A DNA stretch of 64,000 bases from an uncultured Flavobacteriaceae bacterium (GTDB taxonomy: Bacteria; Bacteroidota; Bacteroidia; Flavobacteriales; Flavobacteriaceae). Below, in pieces: positions 1 through 8,366 of the stretch; the first letter of the stretch is position 1; the number at the start of each line of letters is the position of its first letter. Where the stretch lies: positions 662,336 through 726,335 of the forward strand of contig CANLWN010000003.1 in NCBI GenBank assembly GCA_947494825.1, written 5' to 3'. Both the position numbers and the translations under genes were made by a program. Under the pieces are notes generated by a model, which saw nothing but the letters and a program-made list of their open reading frames with translations, searched no databases and was not told the DNA's origin.

Positions 1-447
1 TATTATAGCAACAATGTTTCCAGCAGCTTTAACTGATTTACCTTTTACTTTAGCAAAGGATGCCCTAAAAATAAGTGCCCGATTTTCGAAAATATAAAAG
101 GGCCGAGAAAAATTAAGCTCCGTATATTGTTTTCTCCCCTTCTTATCTCCCAACATTTCTTCAAGGGTTTGCGCCTCTGTTTTGATTTCCTCACATATGC
201 TGTAGGGTGACTCCAATTGACTCAACAACATGTTATGTTCCATCTCGTTGACAATATTTGTCGATTTTAGTAATTCTATTAGACTTGCCGAAGGTTTGTG
301 GCCAAACTCGATTACCGTTCTTTCCTTGTCGGAAAATTTATAAGCATCAAGGGCCTGTTGATACAGTACATAATCTTGGCATTCCTTGGTTTGAGCGTTA
401 CACGCGTAAACCAAAATCGTTGCTATAATCCATATGGTAATCTTCAT
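1..447 (-). CDS. Exported protein of unknown function, 3' end outside window
   Basis: The reading frame starts at an ATG whose complement is at 445-447 and stays open for 149 codons to the left edge, so the C-terminus is missing. The N-terminus (MKITIWIIATILVYACNAQ) is a short hydrophobic signal ending in a lipobox-like VYAC or a signal-peptidase site at NAQ. The rest is hydrophilic and I do not recognise a domain. The start lies one base after the stop of the upstream metallopeptidase-like gene, so the two are almost certainly co-transcribed and may act together on the cell surface. Confidence 0.75.
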   Translation of the reverse strand, partial: MKITIWIIATILVYACNAQTKECQDYVLYQQALDAYKFSDKERTVIEFGHKPSASLIELLKSTNIVNEMEHNMLLSQLESPYSICEEIKTEAQTLEEMLGDKKGRKQYTELNFSRPFYIFENRALIFRASFAKVKGKSVKAAGNIVAII

Positions 448-448
448 T

Positions 449-2035
449 CTACAGTCCTCCTGTTCTTTTTAGTATGATTCCGGCATTATCCCTTTCAACG
501 CGTTCCCCAAAGGCTGTTTCTTCAAATATTACTCCAGCTTCATTTTGTGTTCCCCCTTGTTCAGCAAACAATTCGCCCCAAAAACCGTTCCCAAAAATGT
601 TATCCCCAAGATGTGTGTATTCATGGAGCACGGTTACCGCTACAAGGAATTCCAAAGCATCAGAAGTATCTAAATTAGCAGAGCTCTCCAAATCATTTAC
701 CAAATCAATGTCTATGAATAGAACATTTTCAAGCTCTTCAAATATGTGCCCCCTATAGCTCCCTAGCAGCTCGTTTTCTCCTTCTCCACCAAGTTGTTCT
801 ATTCGTATTTCAGGACCTTTGCCCCATTGCAAGGCTTCTTTTATTTTATCAATTGGCGCATCAGTAATACCATGGATAGCGTTCACCACAGTCTGATTAT
901 TGGTAACTAAAGGTAATTTATCTTGTAACAATTTAGTAAACTTTGGATAATCCTCCTTATACTGAGCAGCCTTGTCCTTTGGGTATGTTACCAACGGAAA
1001 ATCCGTTACTATCGATCGGTCGGTTTTGGCAGCTATTATCTTCTTCGTTTGGGCCTTGGAATATGAAGACCAATTGTTGATATGGAGGAAATCCAACATT
1101 GGCTGTATCTGTAAGTTGTTTACCGCCAAATAATTCTCTTCCAAAAAGGTCAAATTCAACCGACTATCCAATAGGTTTATCGAACCTTCTATAAAAACTT
1201 CCCAAAGTGAATTGCCCTCATCGTCTATAATAGGAACTGTGGGATCCCCAAGATCGCCACCTCCAAAGCCTCCCCCGCCTGTCCCCGAGCCTCCACCACC
1301 GCCACCTGATGAAGCATCAATGGAACCGCATTGTAGCGCGGTGCATTCCCTGGGGAGCTTTATCGGTGCGCCAAAACCAGGACTGGGCCCATCGGTGCAT
1401 ACAGAGGTGGTATACCATAGATAGCCCGGTTGCTGGGCTGCTGTACAGGTCTCTCCGGGAAGGTGATTTGGTCCTCCATCACAAGGATAAGGAAATCCAA
1501 GCGTTACGGTATAACAACTACGTGCAGTGGAAGCGCCCTTACCCGATATTTCATCGGTAAGCAATTCGGTCGTCCCAAAATGTCCAATAGTGATGCCCTC
1601 GTCATCCATCGACAATTCGCCAGAAAAATCATAGGATAAAAGTCTGGCATTCAAGCTTCCATCTACTTCTTCGAGTAGGACATTCTCAATTCCATCTGAA
1701 TTTTCCACACGTAGGGTATAAACGGTTTCCTCACCGGTTTCCACCATTATGATTTCGTCCGTATCCAGTTCGTAGACCTTTCCATCCTTGCCCAGGCCAT
1801 TTTGACCATTTTTGGCGTTAACATCAAAACTAGAGGAGATTGTCGCGTAGTTATCCACATTTTTTAGTTTGACCTCTAAGTCTGCCAAGGTAATAGCACT
1901 CACTATTGGCCCCTCAGTTTGATCAGGGGAAACGATCAATTCCTGTGTTGGTTCAATGGATTCATCTTGAGTGCAGGAAAACGAAAATGTTAGGATGCTG
2001 GACAATAGTAGCCCTCTGAAAAAGTTGTTTTTCAT
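449..2035 (-). CDS. Lipoprotein with glycine-rich linker and HEYTH zinc-peptidase motif
   Basis: I start at the ATG at 2035 (MKNNFFRGLLL), which begins a lipoprotein signal ending FSFSC; the open frame extends eight codons further but adds no signal. The 528-residue product has an N-terminal region of about 200 residues, a glycine/serine linker, then a C-terminal domain with an HExxH zinc motif (HEYTH, near residues 469-473) followed by a possible glutamate ligand in an EETAFGERVE segment. This suggests an outer-membrane-anchored zinc metallopeptidase, though I cannot name a peptidase family. The layout (lipoprotein, flexible linker, enzymatic C-terminus) also resembles polymorphic-toxin carriers. 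It is first gene of a pair with the truncated gene to its left. Confidence 0.8.
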   Translation of the reverse strand: MKNNFFRGLLLSSILTFSFSCTQDESIEPTQELIVSPDQTEGPIVSAITLADLEVKLKNVDNYATISSSFDVNAKNGQNGLGKDGKVYELDTDEIIMVETGEETVYTLRVENSDGIENVLLEEVDGSLNARLLSYDFSGELSMDDEGITIGHFGTTELLTDEISGKGASTARSCYTVTLGFPYPCDGGPNHLPGETCTAAQQPGYLWYTTSVCTDGPSPGFGAPIKLPRECTALQCGSIDASSGGGGGGSGTGGGGFGGGDLGDPTVPIIDDEGNSLWEVFIEGSINLLDSRLNLTFLEENYLAVNNLQIQPMLDFLHINNWSSYSKAQTKKIIAAKTDRSIVTDFPLVTYPKDKAAQYKEDYPKFTKLLQDKLPLVTNNQTVVNAIHGITDAPIDKIKEALQWGKGPEIRIEQLGGEGENELLGSYRGHIFEELENVLFIDIDLVNDLESSANLDTSDALEFLVAVTVLHEYTHLGDNIFGNGFWGELFAEQGGTQNEAGVIFEETAFGERVERDNAGIILKRTGGL

Positions 2036-2077
2036 GTTTCTTGGATTGGTTGTTATCAATCTGTAATAAATTCACTA

Positions 2078-2108
2078 CAAATATGCAATTAAATACAATC
2101 AAAACAAA
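2078..2108 (-). promoter_or_regulatory. Probable Bacteroidetes-type promoter for the metallopeptidase operon
   Basis: Read on the minus strand there is a TTTG at 2105-2108, a 19-base spacer and CATATTTG at 2078-2085. This matches the Bacteroidetes -33 TTTG / -7 TAnnTTTG consensus with one mismatch. It lies about 45 bases upstream of the ATG at 2035. Confidence 0.5.
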
Positions 2109-2281
2109 TGTATTTATCTTTCATTTTAGCAGAGGTAACATAATACAAATAAGGGCCGTAGTTCTATTTGCATCTAATCCTTCGTTGGTTTTAAAATTTT
2201 CCATCCTTAAGGAAGCCTTGGGGACAGTTCTTCGAAGCACTTACAGCTAAATTGTTAACTTATCCTATTTTAATGAACTAA

Positions 2282-2402
2282 GTCCAACAACTATAACCTA
2301 CCCGCCGGAGGAGCAGGAAAATCCTGTTAATCGACTATCTTTGGTACAAGCGGACGTTTCCTATGGAAACTGTCCGCAACTAATCATACACAAACCGTTG
2401 CC
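2282..2402 (+). repeat. attC-like site, first of the array
   Basis: The left end reads CCAACAACTATAACC (from 2284) and the right end reads ATCATACACAAACCGTTGCC (to 2402). This is the same left/right pattern seen at the later junctions. Between them is a perfect-arm hairpin (GCGGACgTTTCC / GGAAACtGTCCGC, 2350-2377). No recognisable gene lies between 2036 and 2511. This site marks the left limit of the array as far as I can see. Confidence 0.55.
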
Positions 2403-2511
2403 AAAGTTCAAATAAACGATTTGGATATTAGAAAATCAAATACATCGATTTTATTCCAATTTGGTAGTATAGAGATGTATTTTACATTTTTATAAATAAG
2501 TTGTCCAACAT
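2403..2511 (+). repeat. About 110-base repeat, copy 1 (partner at 5589-5700)
   Basis: This stretch, from AAAGTTCAAATAAACGAT to the GTTGTCCAAC box at 2500-2509, aligns nearly end to end with 5589-5700, including a shared ATCGATTTTATTCC core. Both copies lie directly before a GTTG-type box and the following gene start. It contains no ORF. It may be a gene-less cassette or a shared leader. Confidence 0.65.
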
Positions 2512-3351
2512 ATGAATAAACGAATGAAATACTTAATGATAATTGGATTTCTGATATTAAATTCAGGAATAAATCTAAATGCTCAAACAACTTCTGACTC
2601 TCTTAAACCAAAAATGAAAATGGTAAAAGAAGTTTTGTATAAACCTGAAAATGGACAGTTAAAAAATCGTGAAAATCTTTTTGACTCTAACATTAGTTCA
2701 TATATGATTTTTGACAAAAACGAAAAGGTAATAGAAAACGGGAAATATGAAAGAGACGGTTCTCTTTACGAAAAAACCATTTACGCAAGAAATGAGGAAG
2801 GAGTTGCTCAAAAAGCTATGAAGAAAAATTCATCGGACGAATTAAAAAGCTATTGGACCTATGAGTACGATTCAAATGATAATATGATTGAAGTTAAAAC
2901 TTATGATTCGGACAATAATCTGACAAATATCCAATCGAATGAGTATGACGAAAACGGAAATAACATTGAGATGTCACTCAAAAGACCAGGAAGTGAAAAT
3001 GGCTGGAAATATGTTTACAAATATAATTTTGACAACAAAAAAATTGAACAGTTTAGATATAAACCTGATGGTAGTTTAAAAGATAGAAGAACATATTCTT
3101 ACGATAAAGACGGGAATGAGAATTTGCAATTCAAATTCAATCCTGATGGAAGTTTTACGAAATTCGTGTCCGAATATGATAAAATGGATAACTTGACTGT
3201 TCAAAATTGGTTTAACGAACATGACGAACAAACACACCAAACATCTTTCGAATATGTCTATGACAAAAATGGAAATTGGATTTCAAAAAGAAGAAGTTCG
3301 AATGGAGAATTAGGAATGGTTTGGGAAAGGCAAATAGAATATTACAAATAA
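2512..3351 (+). CDS. Secreted YD-repeat-like protein
   Basis: The 279-residue product begins with a signal peptide (MNKRMKYLMIIGFLILNSG..NLNAQ). It then carries about seven degenerate repeats of the type YdxxGnxxexxxy, for example EYDSNDNMIEVKTYDSDNNL and SYDKDGNENLQFKFNPDGS. These resemble RHS/YD or YwqK-like beta-hairpin repeats, so an extracellular or periplasmic beta-rich protein is likely; function is unknown. The gene is bracketed by GTTGTCCAAC (2500-2509) and GTTGCACAAC (3360-3369), which are inverse complements at 9 of 10 positions. That is the clearest single cassette in the array. Confidence 0.8.
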   Translation: MNKRMKYLMIIGFLILNSGINLNAQTTSDSLKPKMKMVKEVLYKPENGQLKNRENLFDSNISSYMIFDKNEKVIENGKYERDGSLYEKTIYARNEEGVAQKAMKKNSSDELKSYWTYEYDSNDNMIEVKTYDSDNNLTNIQSNEYDENGNNIEMSLKRPGSENGWKYVYKYNFDNKKIEQFRYKPDGSLKDRRTYSYDKDGNENLQFKFNPDGSFTKFVSEYDKMDNLTVQNWFNEHDEQTHQTSFEYVYDKNGNWISKRRSSNGELGMVWERQIEYYK

Positions 3352-3359
3352 AAAAATAC

Positions 3360-3463
3360 GTTGCACAACAATGGCTATAACCTGCCTGCCCTCCAAAGGC
3401 GGGCAGGCAGGTAAATAGGCAGGGTTTTGTGGCACACCAAAATAATAGCAGAGACCGTTATAA
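3360..3463 (+). repeat. attC-like site
   Basis: The left arm is GTTGCACAACAATGGCTATA (3360-3379). The right arm is AATAATAGCAGAGACCGTTA (3441-3460), closing with GTTATAA at 3457-3463. An internal hairpin CCTGCCTGCC / GGCAGGCAGG lies at 3381-3411. The left box pairs better with the box at the start of the upstream gene unit than with its own right box. Confidence 0.75.
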
Positions 3464-3480
3464 AACATTTTGTAACCCGA

Positions 3481-3894
3481 ATGGACGTAAAATTATTCTT
3501 TCCAATTATTTTCTTTTTCATAATCATCGCTTGTGACAATAGAACCCAAAAGGAAAAATTTGACAAACACGTTTACGATGAATACCATTCCAAGTATAAC
3601 GGAATTGTTATAGCAAAGTACATTGATAACAATGACCATAACAGACACATAATAAAAATAGAACACGAAGTATTTGGAATAAATAGAAAGGATTTGACCT
3701 TTCAAAGTCTACAGTTATTTGACTTTATCCAAGTTGGAGATACGCTATTAAAAGATAATCAATCCATCAAATTAAATATAAAACGAATGAATTTGGACAC
3801 AGTAATTCCCCTAGATTTCGGCAATGTTAAAGGAAAGAATCTATATTACTGGGAAAATCAATATGTAAAACGGGAATTTAGTATTGATGATTGA
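3481..3894 (+). CDS. Small lipoprotein of unknown function
   Basis: I use the ATG at 3481 (MDVKLFFPIIFFFIIIACDN), because it begins a lipoprotein signal with lipobox IIAC; the longer frame from 3427 runs through the recombination-site-like spacer. The mature part of about 120 residues is hydrophilic and has no recognised domain. The start box GTTATAA is at 3457-3463. The matching far end (ACGAGATAATTGG, 3894-3906) is degenerate. Confidence 0.75.
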   Translation: MDVKLFFPIIFFFIIIACDNRTQKEKFDKHVYDEYHSKYNGIVIAKYIDNNDHNRHIIKIEHEVFGINRKDLTFQSLQLFDFIQVGDTLLKDNQSIKLNIKRMNLDTVIPLDFGNVKGKNLYYWENQYVKREFSIDD

Positions 3895-4080
3895 CGAGAT
3901 AATTGGATATACCATTTTTCATCTCATACTGAATACAATCAGTGGGACGATTAGATAGATTTATGGCTCGATTTGGAGAACTATTTTCAAAAAGCCAAAG
4001 TTTAAATTCAAGAAATACCTGTTCAGAAGAAAAAGAATAACTTAAACACATAATTGACGGTTATGCGAAACCGTTAGACC
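3894..4080 (+). repeat. Degenerate attC-like spacer with clear right box
   Basis: The right half is clear: AAACCGTTAGACC ends at 4080. The left half (ATAATTGGATATACC from 3900) only weakly resembles the ACAATGGCTATAACC arm of the other sites. The rest of the spacer shows no ORF. Confidence 0.35.
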
Positions 4081-4098
4081 TCATTAAAACTAATTTCA

Positions 4099-4959
4099 TT
4101 GCTAATAAATAATTCCATATTCAAAAAGTTAGCAAATCAAGTTTTAGAAAACACTTTGGTTAAAGAAGACCTCAGAGTTTATTGTTTTGACCAAACTGAA
4201 AAAGCTCTTAAAAGTTGGGAATCCAATAAACCCAATAAGGCAACGCGAGATATTAACAAAGCGATTCAATTCTTGCCGGATGTTCCGTTCCTTTTAATCA
4301 TGAAAGCGTTATTTTATTGTTCCGCTAAAAAAACTGTGGAATCAAATTCCATTATTGATTCTCTTAACGAAATAGAACTCTCCGAACTGGAATTGAATTT
4401 AATGCAGTATATAGCAAGTTGTAATCATGTCCATGAAAGGAAGTTTCATGAATCAATTTGGTTTGCTGATGAGATAATAAAAAGAGATGAAAAAGCATAC
4501 TATGCATATTTCCCAAAGGCAATTTCTCTACAAGAGTTAAATGAACACAAAAAGGCGATTAAAAATTTCAAGATAGCTCTAAAAGAAAAATTACTATTAA
4601 ACGAAATTAAAGCGTGTTTAGCATTCAGCTACATGAAAAACAAAAGATTTATTAAAGCTTTGGTTTTACATCTAAGTGTCAAAAAATATTTCGAAGAGAA
4701 TTACAAAGTAAATCACCATATTGGAGTAAATTTCTTTTTATTAAATTTCTTTGCCAAAAGTCTGAAATATGTCAACAAGTCAATTGAATTAAAATCGGAT
4801 TTTGCCGAAGCCTATAGGACAAGAGGATTGATTTACTTGACGCAAGGAAAAAAAAGCAAAGCTAAAGAGGAATTAGAAATAGCAAGAAAACTAGGCGCAA
4901 CTGATATTGACAAAACAATGAACAGATTTAAATTGAATGAAAAAAATAACGAGGCCTAA
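4099..4959 (+). CDS. TPR-repeat protein
   Basis: The start is a TTG at 4099 because no in-frame ATG precedes the first helical repeats; the exact start is uncertain. The 286-residue product lacks a signal peptide. It contains tetratricopeptide-like helix pairs, most clearly near residues 205-270 (..VNKSIELKSDFAEAYRTRG.. and LTQGKKSKAKEELEIARKLG). It is likely a cytoplasmic protein-interaction scaffold. GTTAGACC before it (4073-4080) and GGCCTAAC overlapping its stop (4953-4960) are inverse complements at 7 of 8 positions. Confidence 0.8.
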   Translation: MLINNSIFKKLANQVLENTLVKEDLRVYCFDQTEKALKSWESNKPNKATRDINKAIQFLPDVPFLLIMKALFYCSAKKTVESNSIIDSLNEIELSELELNLMQYIASCNHVHERKFHESIWFADEIIKRDEKAYYAYFPKAISLQELNEHKKAIKNFKIALKEKLLLNEIKACLAFSYMKNKRFIKALVLHLSVKKYFEENYKVNHHIGVNFFLLNFFAKSLKYVNKSIELKSDFAEAYRTRGLIYLTQGKKSKAKEELEIARKLGATDIDKTMNRFKLNEKNNEA

Positions 4960-5029
4960 CCAGGGCTATAACCTGCAGGCAGGTTCATCACGCCTTAGCG
5001 AGACGTAATCATAGCCATGACCGTTAAAG
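4953..5029 (+). repeat. attC-like site overlapping a stop codon
   Basis: GGCCTAACCAGGGCTATAAC (from 4953) opens the site, and its TAA at 4957-4959 is the stop codon of the TPR gene. ATCATAGCCATGACCGTTAA closes it, with the GTTAAAG box at 5023-5029. The interior is short and has a CCTGCAGG palindrome. A stop codon inside the left box is common in integron cassettes. Confidence 0.75.
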
Positions 5030-5046
5030 TTCAAAGAAAGAAATAG

Positions 5047-5295
5047 ATGAACATAGTAAGACAATTTGATGTATTCGAAAAAGCTTCAGATTACATTTAC
5101 GAAGAAATTGAAATCGAAAGTTTTGACCTGGAAGCTGCTAAAAAACATCTTGACAATACAGAAAATGACCCGTTGCTTTACAATGGATATAAGATTGAAG
5201 GAAAAATAAAATCATACTTTGAAAGCCTTGGCTACAAGTTCCTTACCGATAGGTATGATTATTTCTTATGTTGCTACCAAGATGATAACAAGTAA
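5047..5295 (+). CDS. Small acidic protein of unknown function
   Basis: This 82-residue cytoplasmic protein has no signal peptide or membrane segment. Features are an acidic N-terminal half (YEEIEIESFDLEAAKKHL), a DPLLYNGYKI segment and an aromatic C-terminus ending YDYFLCCYQ. The overall look resembles small immunity-type proteins in contact-dependent or colicin systems, but I cannot assign a family. It is followed 12 bases later by a barstar-like gene, and the two probably share one cassette. Confidence 0.65.
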   Translation: MNIVRQFDVFEKASDYIYEEIEIESFDLEAAKKHLDNTENDPLLYNGYKIEGKIKSYFESLGYKFLTDRYDYFLCCYQDDNK

Positions 5296-5307
5296 AAGCC
5301 TAAATGA

Positions 5308-5601
5308 ATGATGAAAACAGAATATGTTATCAACGGAACTCGAATTAAAAGTGAAAAGATATTCTATAATGAAATTGAAAAAGTACTTACTAGTGGTTTA
5401 ACTTGGAAGATTGGAAGGAACTTAAATGCATTTAATGATGTTCTTAGAGGAGGGTTTGGATGTTATGATTACGGAGAAGAGTTTATTCTTAAATGGAAGA
5501 ATTTTAGTGTTAGTGAAAGACATTTGGACCCTGGATTCTTAAAGAGGGTTTTGGGGATATTAGAAGAAAATGAAAATGTAACCTTTGTAAAATTCAAATA
5601 A
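5308..5601 (+). CDS. Barstar-like ribonuclease inhibitor (weak match)
   Basis: The 97-residue product resembles the barstar fold. It has an N-terminal strand and INGTRIKS turn, a first helix, then WKIGRNLNAFNDVLRGGFG, which corresponds to the barstar segment (yyG.NldAf.DcL) that plugs a barnase active site. Barstars neutralise secreted ribonucleases, either a self-made one or one delivered by a rival. No ribonuclease gene lies nearby. The stop codon lies in the AAATTCAAATAAACGG motif that recurs in this array. Confidence 0.6.
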   Translation: MMKTEYVINGTRIKSEKIFYNEIEKVLTSGLTWKIGRNLNAFNDVLRGGFGCYDYGEEFILKWKNFSVSERHLDPGFLKRVLGILEENENVTFVKFK

Positions 5602-5700
5602 ACGGTTCGAATATTAGATGATAAAATATATCGATTTTATTCCGATTTGGGTATATAGAAGTACATTTTACATCGCTATAAACAAGTTGCGTGTAATGCC
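5589..5700 (+). repeat. About 110-base repeat, copy 2 (partner at 2403-2511)
   Basis: It overlaps the last codons of the barstar-like gene and runs to GTTGCGTGTAATGCC at 5686-5700. It aligns with copy 1 over nearly its whole length with scattered substitutions. The closing box is a partial inverse complement of ACACTACGAACAAC after the next gene (6305-6318), so the box works as the left end of that cassette. Confidence 0.6.
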
Positions 5701-5714
5701 AGCAAACTTTTGAA

Positions 5715-6302
5715 ATGGGAAAGAAAATTAGAAATATTATCATTTTAATTTCAGGGGTTATAATGGTTTATTCCCTTTTTTCTTTAACTGTGTCCAATTC
5801 CATCTCAGAAGAATACGGAGTTAATTTTAATGAAAAGAGAATAGAATTGGGAATTGAACCACTAACCGGAAATTGGACTCTGGACAGTATTGCATTACAA
5901 CCACCGATAGCTGGAATAATGTGTTTCCCAAGTACTTGGAGAACTACCTCTGAATATAGATTTCTTGAAGATAAAAGGTATTGTCAATATTGGTCTAACA
6001 GAAATACGGACACATTAAAACCTTATCATAAAAACAAAAGAATTTACTTTACCAAAAGTTACTGGGTTTGGAAAAACGAAATCACTTTAGAATACGATAC
6101 ATATATCAATCCGAATTCGGAATTGGCTGAATATGAAGAATTGGAAGTTTCAATTCATTGGTGGAGCAAAGAAATATATGGACATCTTGCACATATGAAA
6201 AATGGAGAGGATTTATTGATTGACTTTGAGCCTAATCGCTCTATGTACGGATTTAAAAAATCAAAAGTTGAAAGAATATTGACCGAATGGAATCTAAAGT
6301 AA
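5715..6302 (+). CDS. Single-pass membrane protein, paralogue of the gene at 49672-50262
   Basis: The 195-residue product starts with a basic cap (MGKKIRN) and a transmembrane or signal-anchor helix, followed by an extracytoplasmic domain of about 165 residues. It aligns along its full length with the minus-strand gene at 49672-50262. Shared blocks include TSEYRFLEDKRYCQYWSN / TTSYRFLENKWYCQYWSN, KPYHK.K and HMK.GEDLL, and both end in KWNLK or EWNLK. Conserved Trp/Tyr and a single Cys stand out. The family is unknown to me. Two copies in two separate arrays suggest that this cassette family spreads. Confidence 0.8.
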   Translation: MGKKIRNIIILISGVIMVYSLFSLTVSNSISEEYGVNFNEKRIELGIEPLTGNWTLDSIALQPPIAGIMCFPSTWRTTSEYRFLEDKRYCQYWSNRNTDTLKPYHKNKRIYFTKSYWVWKNEITLEYDTYINPNSELAEYEELEVSIHWWSKEIYGHLAHMKNGEDLLIDFEPNRSMYGFKKSKVERILTEWNLK

Positions 6303-6304
6303 AA

Positions 6305-6444
6305 ACACTACGAACAACATGGGATATACGTAATTGCTTGAAAGTGTTTAAAGTGTACTCGTGAAATTCTAACGAATTTCGAGAAGATATATTTTTTTGC
6401 AATCTTTATCCTTTAGTAACCACTCATAGCCAAAACCGTTACCC
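6305..6444 (+). repeat. attC-like site
   Basis: Left arm ACACTACGAACAACATGGGA (6305-6324); right arm CACTCATAGCCAAAACCGTT, with box GTTACCC at 6438-6444. An internal inverted repeat GAAATTC / GAATTTC lies near 6363-6380. Confidence 0.65.
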
Positions 6445-6458
6445 ATAATGCCAAACCA

Positions 6459-6866
6459 ATGACAAAACAAATAATATTTATCATGGTTTTATCTTCAATT
6501 CTATCATTTCTCGGTTGTAAAAACGAACCAATCTGTACTGTGAATGAAAATAACGCTGGAAAAGAAGTCTATGACTTGGATGAGGCTACTTGTTTCATTG
6601 CTTTGAAACTAAAAAAGAAAAAGTCTGACTTGAATTTGATTCGTGACGCTTTAATTGCGGAAGAAAACTATATGAACAAAAGTGGACTGACTTCTGAAAA
6701 CCCAAACTCAGAAAGCGAAACGGAATCAAACACCGAATTGGATATTAACCAAATGGTGGAATACGCTCTGAATGAGGAAAAAGTTGACCTAACAAAAGAA
6801 GAATTAATCGAAATCTATGACACCGAAATTGAATATTTAATTTTCATCGGAGTCGTGGGAGAATAA
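6459..6866 (+). CDS. Small acidic lipoprotein
   Basis: This 135-residue protein has a signal peptide with lipobox FLGC (MTKQIIFIMVLSSILSFLGC). The mature part is very acidic with an SESETESNTE stretch, and no domain is recognised. The unit opens with GTTACCCATA (6438-6447) and closes with TATGCACAAC (6871-6880), which are inverse complements at 7 of 10 positions. Confidence 0.75.
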   Translation: MTKQIIFIMVLSSILSFLGCKNEPICTVNENNAGKEVYDLDEATCFIALKLKKKKSDLNLIRDALIAEENYMNKSGLTSENPNSESETESNTELDINQMVEYALNEEKVDLTKEELIEIYDTEIEYLIFIGVVGE

Positions 6867-6870
6867 AAAC

Positions 6871-6979
6871 TATGCACAACATTGGCTATAAGTAAATGCT
6901 TGTTATCGTTTACTTCTGAAAATCTTCGCGGATTTTCAGCTTGGCTGGCAGGTAGGAATCATAGCCTAGATCGTTTGCA
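6871..6979 (+). repeat. attC-like site
   Basis: Left arm TATGCACAACATTGGCTATA (6871-6890); right arm AATCATAGCCTAGATCGTTT, with box GTTTGCA at 6973-6979. The internal hairpin is CTGAAAATC / GATTTTCAG. Only 4 of 10 bases pair between its own two boxes, whereas its right box pairs 9 of 10 with the box at the far end of the next gene. Confidence 0.75.
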
Positions 6980-7005
6980 AATATTATTTCCCAAATTAAA
7001 TCTTA

Positions 7006-8049
7006 ATGAAAAGTATTTTACAAATAGCCATTTACATAATTTCCACGCATTGTGTTTTTTCGCAGTTTGCGTTCAATTATCACGACTTAAAACTTAATAA
7101 TAAACCAAAATCATCATACTCCATTATTCAGACTGAAAATGGGAAAGTTAAAAGAATCTCGGAGTTTGATGACAAGAATAGATTGATTTTTAAATATCGG
7201 GAAACTGAGATTCCTCCTTTTTTTAAGGACAAGTGGAAAATGCCTCATAGGTTCATCTATGGGTATGAATATGATAAAAACAATAGGATTACAAGACAAT
7301 ATGACTTCAATTCCAACGCAGGGCTTAAAATTTTTGAATATCGTTATGAAAACAATTTAAAAATAACCATTGAATTAGAATATACTGACCTAAATGAGCC
7401 AGAACAAAATACCAATCCCTATGGTTACATTGATAAAATCAAAAGTTTTTCGGAGTTAATTCAATCCAACGAGACCAAGAACATTTTAACGTCAAACAAA
7501 AAGGTTCGATATGTAGAAAAACTAAACGAATTCGAGGAACCTATTGAAATATATGAGAATAGTAGAATATTCGGTGATTCTATAGTTACCATTATTAATT
7601 ACAAAGAAAAAGGTAAGGAATTGACAAAAAAGGTCGTTGGACTAAACTCTAACGAAATAAAAAGAGAAGTCATAAATGATTATTCTATCGAAAACTCAGT
7701 TGTGACTGAAATTATAAATTTCAGAAACGAAAAAAAGACATCAATATATCGATTTGCAGAATCTAAGAACTTAACTGACAATACAGAAACAAGTTATTCT
7801 GAAAGACGAGGAATACTTACGATCAGACATAACATTTTTGACTCTAACAACTACCCAACTAGAATATTAGTCTATGAAACTGACTTTAAAGGGGAATTAG
7901 TTGTTCCGCTATCATCAAAACTCAAAAAAATTGCGGAAATGGAATACTCATATGACGAAGATGGACTTATAAAGAAAGAGAAAATGACTAACTATAAAAC
8001 GGGAGAAAAAGAAACTCGTAAGTATAAATATTCAATTAAAACCAAATAA
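7006..8049 (+). CDS. Secreted YD-repeat-like protein
   Basis: The 347-residue product begins with a signal peptide (MKSILQIAIYIISTHCVFSQ). It contains tyrosine/aspartate-rich beta repeats such as YEYDKNNRITRQYDFNSN and MEYSYDEDGLIKKEKM. It is the same general type as the product of 2512-3351 but clearly diverged. It is likely periplasmic or surface exposed, with unknown function. GTTTGCAAAT (6973-6982) before it and ATTTGCTAAC (8055-8064) after it are inverse complements at 9 of 10 positions. Confidence 0.8.
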   Translation: MKSILQIAIYIISTHCVFSQFAFNYHDLKLNNKPKSSYSIIQTENGKVKRISEFDDKNRLIFKYRETEIPPFFKDKWKMPHRFIYGYEYDKNNRITRQYDFNSNAGLKIFEYRYENNLKITIELEYTDLNEPEQNTNPYGYIDKIKSFSELIQSNETKNILTSNKKVRYVEKLNEFEEPIEIYENSRIFGDSIVTIINYKEKGKELTKKVVGLNSNEIKREVINDYSIENSVVTEIINFRNEKKTSIYRFAESKNLTDNTETSYSERRGILTIRHNIFDSNNYPTRILVYETDFKGELVVPLSSKLKKIAEMEYSYDEDGLIKKEKMTNYKTGEKETRKYKYSIKTK

Positions 8050-8054
8050 ATAAC

Positions 8055-8261
8055 ATTTGCTAACATTGACTCTAAGTAATTGCTCCTACTCGCCTATTTT
8101 GGAAATTCCTGCGGAATTTCCAACTTGGTGTATACCTGCAAAGCCTGCCTGCCCTCCAAAGGCGGGCCCGCTTACTCACTTCCCAAGTTGATCAAAAAGT
8201 AGTATTTTTCATGTTATGTAGCATGGATATACGGAGTTTTCCATGTATCCAGTAGTTGTAA
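8055..8261 (+). repeat. Long attC-like site
   Basis: ATTTGCTAACATTGACTCTA (8055-8074) opens the site and GTTGTAA closes it at 8255-8261. The interior has GGAAATTCC / GGAATTTCC and GCCTGCC / GGCGGGC hairpin arms. The right arm before the closing box is less conserved than elsewhere. The remaining bases to 8366 hold no ORF. Confidence 0.6.
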
Positions 8262-8366
8262 AGCATTTGAGCGCGCGTTTACTCATTCAAATGATAGTAT
8301 AACTAAATATGACTTTTTCAAAACAAAAATCCGAAATAAATTGAACTCAAATCAGACCGACTAATT

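Noticed and set aside
6882..7097. A 71-codon frame between two array genes
   Set aside because: It is made of the attC-like spacer and overlaps the next gene's signal peptide in another frame.
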